A stretch of 64,000 nucleotides of DNA from Cytophagales bacterium (GTDB taxonomy: Bacteria; Bacteroidota; Bacteroidia; Cytophagales; Thermoflexibacteraceae), in the NCBI GenBank assembly GCA_013299115.1, contig JAAFKA010000022.1:23501-87500 (forward strand), given 5' to 3'. Position numbers and translations under genes: made by a program. Below are positions 1 through 8,758 of the stretch, piece by piece. The notes under the pieces were generated by a model. The model searched no databases, was not told where the DNA came from, and was given only the letters and a program-made list of their open reading frames with translations. Position 1 is the stretch's first letter. Each line of letters opens with the position of its first letter.

Positions 1-1900
1 ACATATCTATCCGCACCAGTGCATTGTCGTCATTGAACAGAAACTCTGCCAATGCCTTAGCCAATTCGGTTTTTCCTACGCCTGTTGTGCCTAAGAAAAT
101 GAAACTGCCAATAGGTTTTTTCGGGTCTTGCAAGCCTGCACGACTTCTACGCACTGCATCGGCAATGGCTATGATTGCCTCCTCTTGCCCTGCCACTCTT
201 TTGCCCAATTCTGCCTCCAAATGCAACAACTTTTCTTTTTCCGATTGCAACATTTTGGAAACAGGAATACCTGTCCATCGTGCCACGACTTCGGCTATGT
301 TTTCGGCTGTTACCACTTCTTTCAAAATAGAATTTTCGCCCGCCACCTCTGCAAATTGCTTTTGAAAAGCTGCCAATTTTTGTTGCGTTTCTATCAGTGT
401 GCCATACCTAATTTCGGCAACTTTGCCATAATCTCCCTCTCTTTCTGCCTTTTCTGCCTGCATTTTCAGGTTTTCTATTTCGGCTTTTGCTTGCTGAACC
501 TGCGTGATTACGTCTTTTTCTTGTTGCCATTTTGCCTTTTTGCTATCCCTCACACCGTATAAATCAGCCAATTCTCTGGACAAAATATTTTCTTTTTCCA
601 CATCATTTTCTCGCCGAATTGCCTCACGTTCAATCTCCAACTGCATAATTTTGCGTTGAATTTCGTCCAATTCTTCGGGCAAACTATCAATTTCAATCCG
701 CAATTTGGCTGCTGCTTCGTCCATCAAATCTATTGCCTTGTCGGGCAGATAACGGTCAGAAATATAGCGGTGCGACAGCGTAACGGCAGCAATCAAGGCA
801 TCATCTTTTATCTGTATGCCGTGGTGCAACTCGTATTTTTCCTTAATCCCTCGCAAGATAGAAATTGCATCTTCGGGACTTGGCTCATCTACTGTAATTG
901 CCTGAAAACGTCTTTCTAATGCTTTGTCTTTTTCTATGTATTTTTGGTATTCTTTCAAAGTTGTAGCCCCTATTGCGTGCAATTCGCCACGTGCCAAGGC
1001 AGGTTTTAGCAAATTGGCTGCGTCCATAGCACTTTCGCCACCCGAACCCGCACCAATTAAGGTGTGAATTTCGTCTATAAACAACACAATTTGCCCCTCC
1101 GAGTCCACCACTTCCTTGATAACAGCCTTTAATCTTTCCTCAAATTCACCTTTATATTTTGCCCCTGCCACCAACAGCCCCATATCTAAGGCAAACAGGG
1201 TTACGCCACGCAAATTTTCAGGCACATCACCCTCAATAATTCGCTGTGCCAATCCCTCCACAATGGCGGTTTTACCAACTCCAGGCTGTCCAATCAGCAT
1301 AGGGTTATTTTTAGTTCGGCGTGTCAAAATTTGCAATACTCTGCGAATTTCCTCATCACGACCAATTACAGGGTCAATTTTGCCTTTGCGAGCCAAATCA
1401 TTCAAGTTTTTTGCATAACGGTCAAGAGAACGGTATTTGTCCTCTGCGGTTTGGTCTTTCACTGTTTCGCCTTTTCGCAATTCTTTGATGGTGGCAGTCA
1501 ATATTTTTTCTGTAAAACCTGCATCTTTTAGCAAAGTTGTAACCTTGTCTTTGCCCGCCAACAAACCCAACAAAATGTGTTCTATGGTTACAAATTCGTC
1601 TTTGAAAGTCTGCAAAAACTGTTCGGCTTTGTTCAGGGCAGCGTGGGCATCGTTAGACAAATAAGGCGAAGTACCCGAAGATTTTGGGTAAGTATTCACA
1701 AATTCGTCTATTTTTTGGTTTACCAAGTTCAAATTTGCCCCTGCTTTTTTGAAAATATAGCTCGTGATGTTTTCGTCAGCCGTCAATACGCCTTTCAACA
1801 AATGCCCTGTTTCTACTATTTGTTGCTGCCTTGCAGTTGCCAAACTCGTTGCGGTTTGCACTGCCTCTTGTGCCTTGATGGTGTAGTTATCGAAGTTCAT
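1..1900 (-). CDS. clpB: ATP-dependent disaggregase ClpB (3' end outside window)
   Basis: Hsp100 disaggregase that works with DnaK to rescue aggregated proteins in the cytoplasm. The reverse strand gives 633 codons from an ATG at 1900, starting [13 protein letters not shown], and stays open to the left edge. Visible in order are the Clp N-terminal repeat domain (about 1-145), AAA module 1 with Walker A GQPGVGKT and Walker [15 protein letters not shown], the long M-domain coiled coil (about 400-520, rich in Glu, Lys and Gln), and the start of AAA module 2 with Walker A GTTGVGKT. The M domain separates ClpB from ClpA and ClpC. The last part of AAA2 and the C-terminal oligomerisation domain are cut off. 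It lies downstream of sucA on the same strand but behind a strong terminator, so it is probably transcribed separately. No CIRCE-like operator was seen upstream. Confidence 0.97.
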   Translation of the reverse strand, partial: MNFDNYTIKAQEAVQTATSLATARQQQIVETGHLLKGVLTADENITSYIFKKAGANLNLVNQKIDEFVNTYPKSSGTSPYLSNDAHAALNKAEQFLQTFKDEFVTIEHILLGLLAGKDKVTTLLKDAGFTEKILTATIKELRKGETVKDQTAEDKYRSLDRYAKNLNDLARKGKIDPVIGRDEEIRRVLQILTRRTKNNPMLIGQPGVGKTAIVEGLAQRIIEGDVPENLRGVTLFALDMGLLVAGAKYKGEFEERLKAVIKEVVDSEGQIVLFIDEIHTLIGAGSGGESAMDAANLLKPALARGELHAIGATTLKEYQKYIEKDKALERRFQAITVDEPSPEDAISILRGIKEKYELHHGIQIKDDALIAAVTLSHRYISDRYLPDKAIDLMDEAAAKLRIEIDSLPEELDEIQRKIMQLEIEREAIRRENDVEKENILSRELADLYGVRDSKKAKWQQEKDVITQVQQAKAEIENLKMQAEKAEREGDYGKVAEIRYGTLIETQQKLAAFQKQFAEVAGENSILKEVVTAENIAEVVARWTGIPVSKMLQSEKEKLLHLEAELGKRVAGQEEAIIAIADAVRRSRAGLQDPKKPIGSFIFLGTTGVGKTELAKALAEFLFNDDNALVRIDM

Positions 1901-2150
1901 GGTTTTTTCAGTTTTCAGTTATCAGTAAACTGTTTCGCAAACCTTAAACCATTGCCTTCTTTCTGTCATTTTGGCGTTTTTTGGTGAGGTTTTGAGGGGG
2001 AAACGGAAATTTTGGCAGGTTGAAACTTACAATAAAAGCTAATTTTTCAACAATTTAAATCCGTCTACTTCATACTTAATTATTTGTGTGTTTATTGCGG
2101 TAATTCTTCATTAAAATTTGCTGGCACACTAAAAGTGCCTTTTGCTAAGA

Positions 2151-2262
2151 AGTTATTACGATTTGTACCGTACCCTTTGGCGGGGGGTGCCTCCAACTGC
2201 AAAGTCAATTAGCTGAAAATCAACAAGTTAATTTTCTATACAAAAATTATCGTAATAACCTT
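2151..2262. repeat. Inverted-repeat element between short direct repeats
   Basis: The left end GTTATTACGA (about 2152) is matched in inverse orientation by TCGTAATAAC (about 2250-2259), with further AT-rich complementarity on the inner side. The string AAAGTGCCTTTT occurs on both sides (about 2132 and 2278), which could be a target duplication around an inserted miniature element. No coding capacity was seen inside. Confidence 0.35.
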
Positions 2263-2334
2263 TAATGATAGATAGATAAAGTGCCTTTTCTTAACATTCA
2301 TTTTCTAAGTCCGTTAGGACTTTAAAACAAAAAC

Positions 2335-2363
2335 ACTTTCCAAGTTTCAAAAACTTGGAAAGT
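2335..2363 (-). terminator. Rho-independent terminator of sucA
   Basis: A perfect 13-bp stem (ACTTTCCAAGTTT and its complement) with a 3-nt loop lies just after the sucA stop. On the minus strand it is followed by a T-rich run (GTTTTTGTTTT). The ACTTTCCAAG/CTTGGAAAGT core recurs at 41719-41747, inside the TonB receptor gene. Confidence 0.8.
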
Positions 2364-2387
2364 ATCACAAAATTCTCCTGCAATTTT

Positions 2388-5138
2388 TTACTCAAAAGCC
2401 TTACGCAAAATCACTTCTTGTTCGGCTGCGTGGATTTTGGCATAACCCGTAGCTGGCGAAGCCGAAGGTTTGCGAGCCACCACTTCTATATTCGTTTTGC
2501 GGAGATAACGCAAAATATAACTCCAATAACCCATATTTTCAGGTTCTTCTTGCACCCAAAGCAACTGAGGATTGTTGTATTTTTGAAGTTCTGCCTGTAA
2601 CTGTTCGGCAGGGTAGGGGTGAAGTTGCTCCATACGTATAATGGCAACGTCTTTGCGGTTGTCCGTTTGTTGTCTTTCTGCCAAGTCGTAATAAACTTTA
2701 CCACTACACAAAATTACCTTTTTCACTGCCTTGTCGTCTGCAAAAGCATCGCCTATCACTTCTCTGAAACCTCCTTTGGTAACTTCCTCCAATGGCGACA
2801 CGCATTTGGGGTGGCGGAGCAAAGACTTAGGCGACATCACTACGCAAGGTTTGCGAAACTCCCACGCCAACTGTCTTCGCAAGAGGTGGAAATAATTGGC
2901 AGGGCTGGTTACGTTGGCAACTACCATATTGTATTCTGCACAAAGTTGCAAAAATCTTTCTGGTCGGGCGTTGCTGTGTTCGGGTCCTTGTCCTTCGTAG
3001 CCATGAGGCAAAAGCATAACTAAGCCATTCATTCTGTTCCATTTGCTTTCGCAACTCGAAATAAATTGGTCTATCATGGTTTGGGCGCCGTTTGCAAAAT
3101 CTCCAAATTGAGCCTCCCAAATCACTAAGGCGTTGGGATTTGCCAAGGTATAGCCAAACTCAAAACCTAAAACGGCAAACTCAGACAACAAAGAGTTGTG
3201 AATGGACAAATATTTTTGCTTGTCGCTAATAAAATTCAAACTGTTGTAAGGCTCACTCGTAACACTATCACGCAAAACGGCGTGGCGGTGGCTAAAAGTA
3301 CCTCTTTGCACGTCTTGCCCCGAAATTCTCACCAATTTATTGTCTAACAAAATTGCACCATAAGCCAACAATTCGGCTGCTGCCCAGTTCAGTTCTTTGT
3401 CTTCGGTAAAGGCTTTTTTGCGGTCTTTCAACAGTTTTTCTATCTGTTTCAGTGGGCGGAAACCTTCGGGGACATTGGTTAGGGCATTAGCAACTTTGTC
3501 TATCACGTCTTGCAAAATATACGTGGCAGGAGATTTGTCAAAGTCTTCGGGCTTGCTTCTCCTCAACTCTTTCCAATCTTTTTCGAGTTTTTGTTGGGTG
3601 TAGGGCAATGGTTTTTGTTTCACTTGATTAAGCCTGTCCTGCAAAGTATTTCTGAACTCTGCGTCCATCGACTCTGCCAAATGCGAATCTACGTCCCCTC
3701 TTTCTATCAGTTTTTTGTTGTAAACTTCTCTTGGGTTGGGGTGTTTTGCAATGATGTTATACAAAGTCGGTTGCGTAAATTTAGGCTCATCACTTTCGTT
3801 GTGTCCATGTCTTCGATAGCAAACCATGTCGATAAACACATCTTTTCCAAATTTTTGGCGGTATTCTACTGCCAATTTTACAGAAAAAACTACGGCTTCG
3901 GGGTCATCGCCGTTTACGTGCAAAACAGGTGCGTCAACCAATTTGGCAACGTCTGTGCAGTAAATGGCAGTTCGAGCATCTTCAAAATCTGTTGTAAAAC
4001 CGACTTGGTTGTTGATAACAAAGTGAATAGTACCGCCGACTCTGTAACCCGCCAATCCGCACATTTGCGTAGTTTCATAGACAATTCCCTGTCCTGCAAC
4101 GGCTGCATCACCATGAATCAAAATAGGTATCATCGATTGAAAATTGTTGCCATACAAGGCATCAATTTTTGCTCTGGTGTAGCCAATGACTACAGGATTT
4201 ACGGCTTCTAAGTGCGAAGGATTGGGCAACAATCGCAAAAAAGCACTGCCATCAGACGTTGGCACTTCGGAGGAGTAACCCATGTGGTATTTCACGTCGC
4301 CATCTCCCATTGTAGTATCAGGCAATACATTGCCTTCGAACTCATTGAAAATGTGTTCGTAAGTTTTGCCCATGATATTTGCCAATACATTTAACCGACC
4401 TCTGTGTGCCATACCAATCACAAATTCCTTAGCACCCAAAGCTGCCCCGTGTTGAATAATGGCATCGAGGGCAGGAATGGTGGACTCACCGCCTTCTAAG
4501 GAAAATCTTTTTTGCCCCAAATATTTGGTGTGCAAAAAGTTTTCGAAAACTACAGCCTCGTTGAGTTTAGTCAAAATACGTTTTTTCTCCGCTATGCTGG
4601 GTACAGTGTTTGGGTATTCTTTCTCTACTTTCTGAATAAACCAATCCTGTACTTCGGGTTCTCTGATGTATTGAAACTCAAAACCAATGCTACCTTCATA
4701 GATTTTTTGCAAGGTTTCGATAATTTTTCGCAACGAGGCAGCCCCTATGCCCAGTGTATTGCCTGTTTGGAAAACTGTATCCAAATCTTGGTCATTCAAA
4801 CCAAAATCGGCTACATCGAGCCTTGCTTTGCGGTCTTTGCGTGGGCGGACAGGATTGGTCTTAGACCTTAAATGCCCCCGTGAACGGTAAGCCCTGATGA
4901 GTTGATATACTTTCAACTCTTTTTCCACATTCAGGTCGGCAGAGCTGTGAGCAACCGCATGGGCTACTGCACCATTGCCATTTCCGTTTGCGTGTTCGCC
5001 ATAAGCCAGCGAAAACTCAAAGCCATGAAAAAACTGTTGCCAAGTCGCATCGACAGATGCAGGGCTGGCTTTGTACGCCTGATACATTTCGTCTATCACG
5101 ACTGTATCCGCATTGGCGATATAGGTGAATTTGTCCAT
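2388..5138 (-). CDS. sucA: 2-oxoglutarate dehydrogenase E1 component
   Basis: Thiamine-diphosphate enzyme that decarboxylates 2-oxoglutarate and passes the succinyl group to the lipoyl arm of E2 in the TCA cycle. The 916 residues match the usual length of bacterial OdhA/SucA. The N-terminal E1 assembly region begins MDKFTYIANADT. The thiamine-binding half contains GMAHRGRLNVLAN and the GDGDVKYHMGYS segment. The C-terminal transketolase-like pyrimidine-binding half contains LPHGYEGQGPEHSNARPERF and VMSPKSLLRHP. The ATG at 5138 fits the conserved N-terminus. No E2 (sucB) gene is adjacent, so the complex is encoded at separate loci. A strong terminator follows the stop. Confidence 0.97.
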   Translation of the reverse strand: MDKFTYIANADTVVIDEMYQAYKASPASVDATWQQFFHGFEFSLAYGEHANGNGNGAVAHAVAHSSADLNVEKELKVYQLIRAYRSRGHLRSKTNPVRPRKDRKARLDVADFGLNDQDLDTVFQTGNTLGIGAASLRKIIETLQKIYEGSIGFEFQYIREPEVQDWFIQKVEKEYPNTVPSIAEKKRILTKLNEAVVFENFLHTKYLGQKRFSLEGGESTIPALDAIIQHGAALGAKEFVIGMAHRGRLNVLANIMGKTYEHIFNEFEGNVLPDTTMGDGDVKYHMGYSSEVPTSDGSAFLRLLPNPSHLEAVNPVVIGYTRAKIDALYGNNFQSMIPILIHGDAAVAGQGIVYETTQMCGLAGYRVGGTIHFVINNQVGFTTDFEDARTAIYCTDVAKLVDAPVLHVNGDDPEAVVFSVKLAVEYRQKFGKDVFIDMVCYRRHGHNESDEPKFTQPTLYNIIAKHPNPREVYNKKLIERGDVDSHLAESMDAEFRNTLQDRLNQVKQKPLPYTQQKLEKDWKELRRSKPEDFDKSPATYILQDVIDKVANALTNVPEGFRPLKQIEKLLKDRKKAFTEDKELNWAAAELLAYGAILLDNKLVRISGQDVQRGTFSHRHAVLRDSVTSEPYNSLNFISDKQKYLSIHNSLLSEFAVLGFEFGYTLANPNALVIWEAQFGDFANGAQTMIDQFISSCESKWNRMNGLVMLLPHGYEGQGPEHSNARPERFLQLCAEYNMVVANVTSPANYFHLLRRQLAWEFRKPCVVMSPKSLLRHPKCVSPLEEVTKGGFREVIGDAFADDKAVKKVILCSGKVYYDLAERQQTDNRKDVAIIRMEQLHPYPAEQLQAELQKYNNPQLLWVQEEPENMGYWSYILRYLRKTNIEVVARKPSASPATGYAKIHAAEQEVILRKAFE

Positions 5139-5176
5139 TGAGGAGTAGATATATTTAAGATTTTATTTTTTTGTTA

Positions 5177-5206
5177 AACCTTGCAAGGTCTTAAAGACCT
5201 TGTAAG
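5177..5206. repeat. Short palindrome upstream of sucA
   Basis: CTTGCAAGGTCTT is followed almost directly by AAGACCTTGTAAG, a 13-nt inverted repeat with one G-U pair. The T-run follows it only on the plus strand, where no gene is read, so it is not a terminator for the minus-strand gene upstream. It is better viewed as one of the short palindromic repeats of this genome, lying in the sucA leader. Confidence 0.6.
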
Positions 5207-5225
5207 ATTTTTTTAGTTTAAATTT

Positions 5226-5501
5226 TTAAAAATCAAACGGATTTTCAGATAATAAATCCCAGAGCCATTTTCCAGCCATTTTTATATAATCAAATAGCAA
5301 TTCTTTTAAAAAGTCTATTGTAAACCACTTTGCTATTTTCTTTAATGTTAAGTTCTTTATTTTAGAAATAACAAATTGTTTAATTTTGCAGTATTGCAAT
5401 TTTATACTTTTTGCTATTGCTTTTACCTTTGTGGCAATTTTTTGGGAGTTGCTATTAAATCTCGAAACAAGCTTCCTGCTATATGACTTTATACTTTTCA
5501 T
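5226..5501 (-). CDS. Small basic protein of unknown function
   Basis: A 91-residue reading frame starting MKSIKSYSRKLV, very rich in Lys and Ile with almost no acidic residues until the end (KWLWDLLSENPFDF). The first 60 residues would form a basic amphipathic helix. The end has a Trp-rich hydrophobic stretch (about 70-85). I do not recognise a family. It reads toward sucA, 87 bases away, with only a palindrome between. The AT-rich composition makes a chance reading frame possible, but the organised basic-then-hydrophobic layout and orderly end favour a real small gene, perhaps membrane- or nucleic-acid-binding. Confidence 0.4.
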   Translation of the reverse strand: MKSIKSYSRKLVSRFNSNSQKIATKVKAIAKSIKLQYCKIKQFVISKIKNLTLKKIAKWFTIDFLKELLFDYIKMAGKWLWDLLSENPFDF

Positions 5502-5755
5502 AATTTTGAAGTGAGTTTTTTAATTTCTCACAACAAAATTGCACAGAAATAAACATTAGGCATAGGACAAAAAAGTATTGTATTTTTTATCTAATTATTA
5601 TAAATTAATTATGTTTTAAATTTAATAATATTTTTAGTTTTAAAACAACTAATAAAATGCTTTAAAATAACTAAAAGCTATATTTTTTTGTCCTTTGGTA
5701 AGGACAAAAAAGGGTAAACATTTTTTATGGCTAATTTCAAAATCTGTAATTAAAA

Positions 5756-5787
5756 TTTGTACCTCATAACCTATTGCCTTAACTTTG
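5756..5787 (+). promoter_or_regulatory. Bacteroidota-type promoter for a candidate small RNA
   Basis: TTTG at 5756-5759 and TAACTTTG at 5780-5787 are separated by 20 bases. This is the classical -33 TTTG and -7 TAnnTTTG arrangement of the Bacteroidota primary sigma factor. Predicted transcription starts near 5793 and runs into a structured segment with no reading frame. Confidence 0.65.
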
Positions 5788-5792
5788 TACTA

Positions 5793-5890
5793 TGAGCATT
5801 TGAAACAACTATTAAACAAGTAGGCTAAAAACCCAATACAGCCCAAGTGTGGTTTTAGAGATGTTACCTCGTTTGTTAGTTGTTTCTTTA
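5793..5890 (+). ncRNA. Candidate structured small RNA, about 85-100 nt
   Basis: Starting just after a well-spaced promoter, positions 5802-5886 can fold into one long interrupted hairpin. The closing stem pairs GAAACAACTA with TAGTTGTTTC (10 bp, perfect) and continues with weaker pairs (AAAC with GTTT). An inner stem pairs CTAAAAACC with GGTTTTAG, with one bulged A. The outline of closing stem, open central region and terminal hairpin recalls 6S-like RNAs but is much shorter. I cannot assign it to a named family. The closing stem followed by TTTAATAAAA could serve as its own terminator. It is not copied elsewhere in the window, unlike the repeat that follows it at 5910. Confidence 0.45.
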
Positions 5891-5909
5891 ATAAAATCAT
5901 AACGTCTTA

Positions 5910-6001
5910 GCACGCAGATAACACTGATTTTACAGATAAAAACGCAGATTTTTTAATTTTTTTATCCGCAAAAATCTGCCTAATCTGCGTTATCTGTGTG
6001 C
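5910..6001. repeat. Palindromic intergenic repeat, family A, copy 1
   Basis: An imperfect inverted repeat of about 92 nt, beginning GCACGCAGATAACACTGATT and ending with the complementary AATCTGCGTTATCTGTGTGC, with an A/T-rich centre. It shares the extra left flank ACGTCTTA with copy 2. It lies directly after the Fic gene stop. Confidence 0.85.
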
Positions 6002-6006
6002 TTAAT

Positions 6007-6840
6007 TTATTGCAACAATACTGAATTGTATTTTTTCAAACAATTACCCAACATCACCAAAAAATCCAATGCTTTGCTGTAATCCAACTGTTCATAAAAT
6101 ACGCCTAATTTGTTGAGATTTTTGTAATATTCATTCACTCGTTGATAATAATTTAGTTCACTTTCAATAAACCATGCCTTTTCGCCTAATTTTTCGGCAA
6201 TAAACCACTTTTCTAATAGCCTGCCTGCTCTGCCGTTGCCGTCTTCAAAAGGGTGAATATTGACAAAAACTAAGTGAATAAAAGAGGCAAAATAAAAAAC
6301 TTCTGCATAAGTTAGCTTGCGTTTTTTCAAAATTCCAATATCTGCCCAGAGCAAATTAAATAAATTTTGCACTTCATTGGCAGGTGCAGCTTCATATTGT
6401 ATGCGAAAAGTTTTGTGTTCCATCACCACCATATTGCCTGTTCTGCAAATTCCTTGTTTTGCTTTTGGCAACAAATGAACAGCCAATAATTTGTGTGCTT
6501 TCAAAAAATTTTGTTTCGTCAATTTGTTTTGTTGAGCATACAAATACGCATCATATAAATCATTTGGTTTTTGCACCAATTCCTCTAAATAATTGGTTTT
6601 CAACAATTTATGTTTCACATAACTATCAATTTCCATTGCCGCACCCTCTATGCGTGAAGAAGCCATAGCAGCCACCGAAGTATAAAAACTAAAAGTTTCT
6701 GACGATATTTCAGCATCTTTCAAAGCAGTAAAAGCTAATTCTAATTTGTCATTAGCAAACAAGTTTTGATAAGTTGCCAATAAATCTGTTTTGACAAGTT
6801 GCAAAGGCATTGTGTAATTTTTAATTGAGAAAGTCATCAC
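6007..6840 (-). CDS. Fic family AMPylase-type protein
   Basis: Fic-domain enzyme that typically transfers AMP from ATP to a hydroxyl of a target protein. The active-site motif is canonical, HPFEDGNGRAGR at residues 196-207, with all catalytic residues present. An N-terminal helix carries the auto-inhibitory pattern SSRIEG (Ser61, Glu65, Gly66; S/TxxxE(G/N)), placing it in the class with intramolecular inhibition. There is therefore no need for a separate antitoxin, and none is seen. The frame begins with two Met codons; a third Met (residue 11) is also possible. The start codon abuts one copy of repeat family A and the stop abuts another in the same orientation, so the gene sits in a repeat-bounded cassette. 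The target cannot be predicted. Confidence 0.9.
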   Translation of the reverse strand: MMTFSIKNYTMPLQLVKTDLLATYQNLFANDKLELAFTALKDAEISSETFSFYTSVAAMASSRIEGAAMEIDSYVKHKLLKTNYLEELVQKPNDLYDAYLYAQQNKLTKQNFLKAHKLLAVHLLPKAKQGICRTGNMVVMEHKTFRIQYEAAPANEVQNLFNLLWADIGILKKRKLTYAEVFYFASFIHLVFVNIHPFEDGNGRAGRLLEKWFIAEKLGEKAWFIESELNYYQRVNEYYKNLNKLGVFYEQLDYSKALDFLVMLGNCLKKYNSVLLQ

Positions 6841-6846
6841 GTCTTA

Positions 6847-6938
6847 GCACGCAGATAACACTGATTTTACGGATAGAAACGCAGATTTTTTAATTTTTTT
6901 TATCCGCAAAATCTGCCTAATCTGTGTTATCTGTGTGC
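6847..6938. repeat. Palindromic intergenic repeat, family A, copy 2
   Basis: Same 92-nt inverted-repeat element as copy 1 and in the same orientation, lying between the Fic start codon (6840) and the stop of the Uma2-like gene (7011). The Fic leader and promoter must overlap or be embedded in it. Confidence 0.85.
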
Positions 6939-7010
6939 TTACTTAATTTAAACTTTGCTTGCTATCAGCACATGATTACTACTTCTGCACCTATTTTTTG
7001 GTTTATTTTT

Positions 7011-7652
7011 TCACTCCCACACATTTGCATACACCTCAGCCACATTCAAGCTAATATTGATAGCCCGAATATTTATCATTTCATTTGCTGCCATAAAAAC
7101 CTCTTCTGTCCATTCGTTTTCGTTTAGTCTATCATATTGCACTATTTTCATTTCCTTTTGCTCTACCACCAAATAACTTTGCAGCGTAGCCACCGTTTTA
7201 TACTCTTTCAATTTGTCTATGTAGTCTGTTTTGGTAGAACTTGGCGACACGACTTCAAAAACCACAACAGGATTTAGTGCTTCGCCCAATTCATTAAACT
7301 CTGTTTTTTGGGGCGTAACAGTTGCATCAGGTATTCGGGCTTTTAGTCTTTTGCCATTTATCATAATGCAAATGCAAGGGTCTTGAATAAAGAGTCTAAA
7401 CTGAGATTTATCCAAACCTCTCAAATCTTGGTTGAGATTAGAAATTATCAATGCGTGTTCTTTGGTTGTCATATATGCTATGGTTACTTCTTGGTGATTG
7501 AAAATAGCCTCCAAAATTTCTTCTTCCACCGCCTGTCCTGTTTGTCGCCATACGATTTGCCCTTCGATTTGCTCGAAGAAATTGCCCGCTAAGTCCCTTA
7601 CCAAATGAAACTGCTCGGCTGTATAAATAGGAGATTTGTCTGTATTTTGCAT
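7011..7652 (-). CDS. Uma2/DUF820-family protein with PD-(D/E)XK nuclease fold
   Basis: A 213-residue protein of the Uma2 (DUF820) family, which has a restriction-endonuclease-like fold; the biological role is unknown. The family signature is visible: PD at 108-109, VFEVVSPSS (Glu133), the following D143 and K147, then YLVVEQKE. A 209-residue close paralogue lies on the opposite strand at 11805-12434; the two share long identical stretches such as VWRQTGQAVEEEILEAIF. This gene follows the 165-residue membrane protein by 4 bases and the PD-ExK gene before that, so the three likely form one transcript. A family A repeat lies just past the stop. Confidence 0.85.
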   Translation of the reverse strand: MQNTDKSPIYTAEQFHLVRDLAGNFFEQIEGQIVWRQTGQAVEEEILEAIFNHQEVTIAYMTTKEHALIISNLNQDLRGLDKSQFRLFIQDPCICIMINGKRLKARIPDATVTPQKTEFNELGEALNPVVVFEVVSPSSTKTDYIDKLKEYKTVATLQSYLVVEQKEMKIVQYDRLNENEWTEEVFMAANEMINIRAINISLNVAEVYANVWE

Positions 7653-7656
7653 GGTT

Positions 7657-8154
7657 TTATTCTTTACGTTTCAACACATAAGTTACCTCATTTTTATGCA
7701 CAAACTCTTTTGCTATCAAGCTACTAACCAAATCTGCTACCGTTAATTTGTCTTGTTGCCAATCTTTTTTAGCAACCAATGTTATTTGTTTTGGTAACGA
7801 AAAATAATCTACAACAGCCAAAATAGCCATTAAACCCAATATTGCTAAACAGATTGCTAAAAACTTCAAAAATTCAGTAACAATACAGTAAGCCAAACCA
7901 ACCAAAAAGAAGCAAGCAAAGACTTTAAAAGACCATTCTGCCCATTTAGATTGTTTTTCGGTTGCAAAACCAAATTTTTTAGCAAAATCTTCAAAAAAGA
8001 ATCCTAAATCTTCTCCAAATATTTCTAAATCTTCCTCTATCGTAGAATAAAGCCCAATTTCTTTATCCTCACAACCCGTTTTTTCTTTCACAAACTCCCG
8101 CACCTGCACATAAGCCCTGCGAAGTTCGCCAAAACCAATTTCCTGTGTTTGCAT
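7657..8154 (-). CDS. DUF1493-like protein with two membrane segments
   Basis: 165 residues. The first 65 carry the pattern of DUF1493 acyl-carrier-like proteins: TIEEDLEIFGEDLGFFFEDFAKKFGF, an acidic helix followed by an F-rich helix (residues 38-63). Two strongly hydrophobic helices follow (about 77-93 and 97-117), ending at the DYFSLP turn. The remaining C-terminal part contains LTVADLVSSL, the second DUF1493 landmark. The membrane hairpin therefore looks inserted into the DUF1493 fold. Function is unknown. It sits between a PD-ExK protein and a Uma2-like protein, separated by 4 bases on each side, which implies co-expression. The DUF1493 assignment is from pattern memory and should be treated as tentative. 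Confidence 0.6.
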   Translation of the reverse strand: MQTQEIGFGELRRAYVQVREFVKEKTGCEDKEIGLYSTIEEDLEIFGEDLGFFFEDFAKKFGFATEKQSKWAEWSFKVFACFFLVGLAYCIVTEFLKFLAICLAILGLMAILAVVDYFSLPKQITLVAKKDWQQDKLTVADLVSSLIAKEFVHKNEVTYVLKRKE

Positions 8155-8158
8155 CGTC

Positions 8159-8758
8159 TTACCTATTTATAATTTCTACCAAATAACTTGTCATAAAATT
8201 GAAAATCAAATCTAATTGCTGTATCGTATAAGTGTTGCTACATTGCAAAAAAACTTGCCCCTCCAAAAATGCAAATTGCCACACATCACCATTAGACACA
8301 ACGCCCATAATTTTCATAACTTTGTCATCATTAAGTTGTTGCAAAGCATACATTTCCGCACTGCACTGCCCCCAACCTGCCGAAAAATCATCTTTTTTGG
8401 CTTCCACAACTGCCAAGTAAGGCTGTTCCAAAAATATTTTCCCTCTTGCAGATTTCTTAGCCAACACATAATCGGGATAACCTGTAAGAACTTCGTCAAA
8501 TTCGAGCATCGGATGGCTGAAAATAGCAAAAACATCTTTGTATTGTAGCCAAACTGCTTTCAAAATCGGGAACAAAATACTTTCACCAATAGCATTTTCA
8601 GAAACTTTGTAGTGAATTTCGGCAGTATTAAAATTTATCTCCTCGTGCAAACTTTTTGGGGCTGCATACTGCAAAGCATAACCACAAACTTGTTCTGCAT
8701 AAGACAAATTGTAAGCTGTCAATACTTGTTCTAAGTTCTTAAATGTTGTAAAAGCCAT
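8159..8758 (-). CDS. PD-(D/E)XK nuclease-like protein of unknown role
   Basis: About 199 residues from the ATG at 8758 (MAFTTFKNLEQ); an in-frame ATG at 8803 would add 15 residues of low quality. A nuclease-type core is visible: GYPDYVLAKK (PD at 95-96), YLAVVEAKKDD (Glu119, Lys121 of the ExK motif) and a downstream Gln in GWGQCSAEMYAL (Gln131). Such compact proteins resemble the N-terminal nuclease domain of type I restriction HsdR subunits but stand alone, without helicase or specificity subunits nearby. It is the first gene of a likely three-gene operon with the DUF1493-like and Uma2-like genes. Confidence 0.7.
   Translation of the reverse strand: MAFTTFKNLEQVLTAYNLSYAEQVCGYALQYAAPKSLHEEINFNTAEIHYKVSENAIGESILFPILKAVWLQYKDVFAIFSHPMLEFDEVLTGYPDYVLAKKSARGKIFLEQPYLAVVEAKKDDFSAGWGQCSAEMYALQQLNDDKVMKIMGVVSNGDVWQFAFLEGQVFLQCSNTYTIQQLDLIFNFMTSYLVEIINR

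Larger units (their letters stand above)
1901..2387. other. Intergenic region between sucA and clpB
   Basis: This 487-base gap holds no convincing gene. It contains the sucA terminator hairpin at its right end, a small AAGTCC/GGACTT palindrome near 2305-2322, and a long-range inverted repeat (2151-2262) that may be a small mobile-element remnant. The clpB promoter must lie here, but no clear TAnnTTTG element was found. Confidence 0.5.

Noticed and set aside
24..1987. Several plus-strand reading frames of 60-140 codons
   Set aside because: They lie antisense to the clpB coding sequence and its leader, show Cys/Phe-rich composition typical of shadow frames, and have no start signals.
5177..5206. 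Terminator for the small basic protein gene at 5226-5501
   Set aside because: The T-run follows the hairpin only on the plus strand; on the minus strand, where the gene is read, polarity is wrong.
5820..5890. Resemblance of the segment GTTTTAGAG to a type II CRISPR repeat or tracrRNA
   Set aside because: There is a single occurrence, no spacers, and no cas genes in the window.
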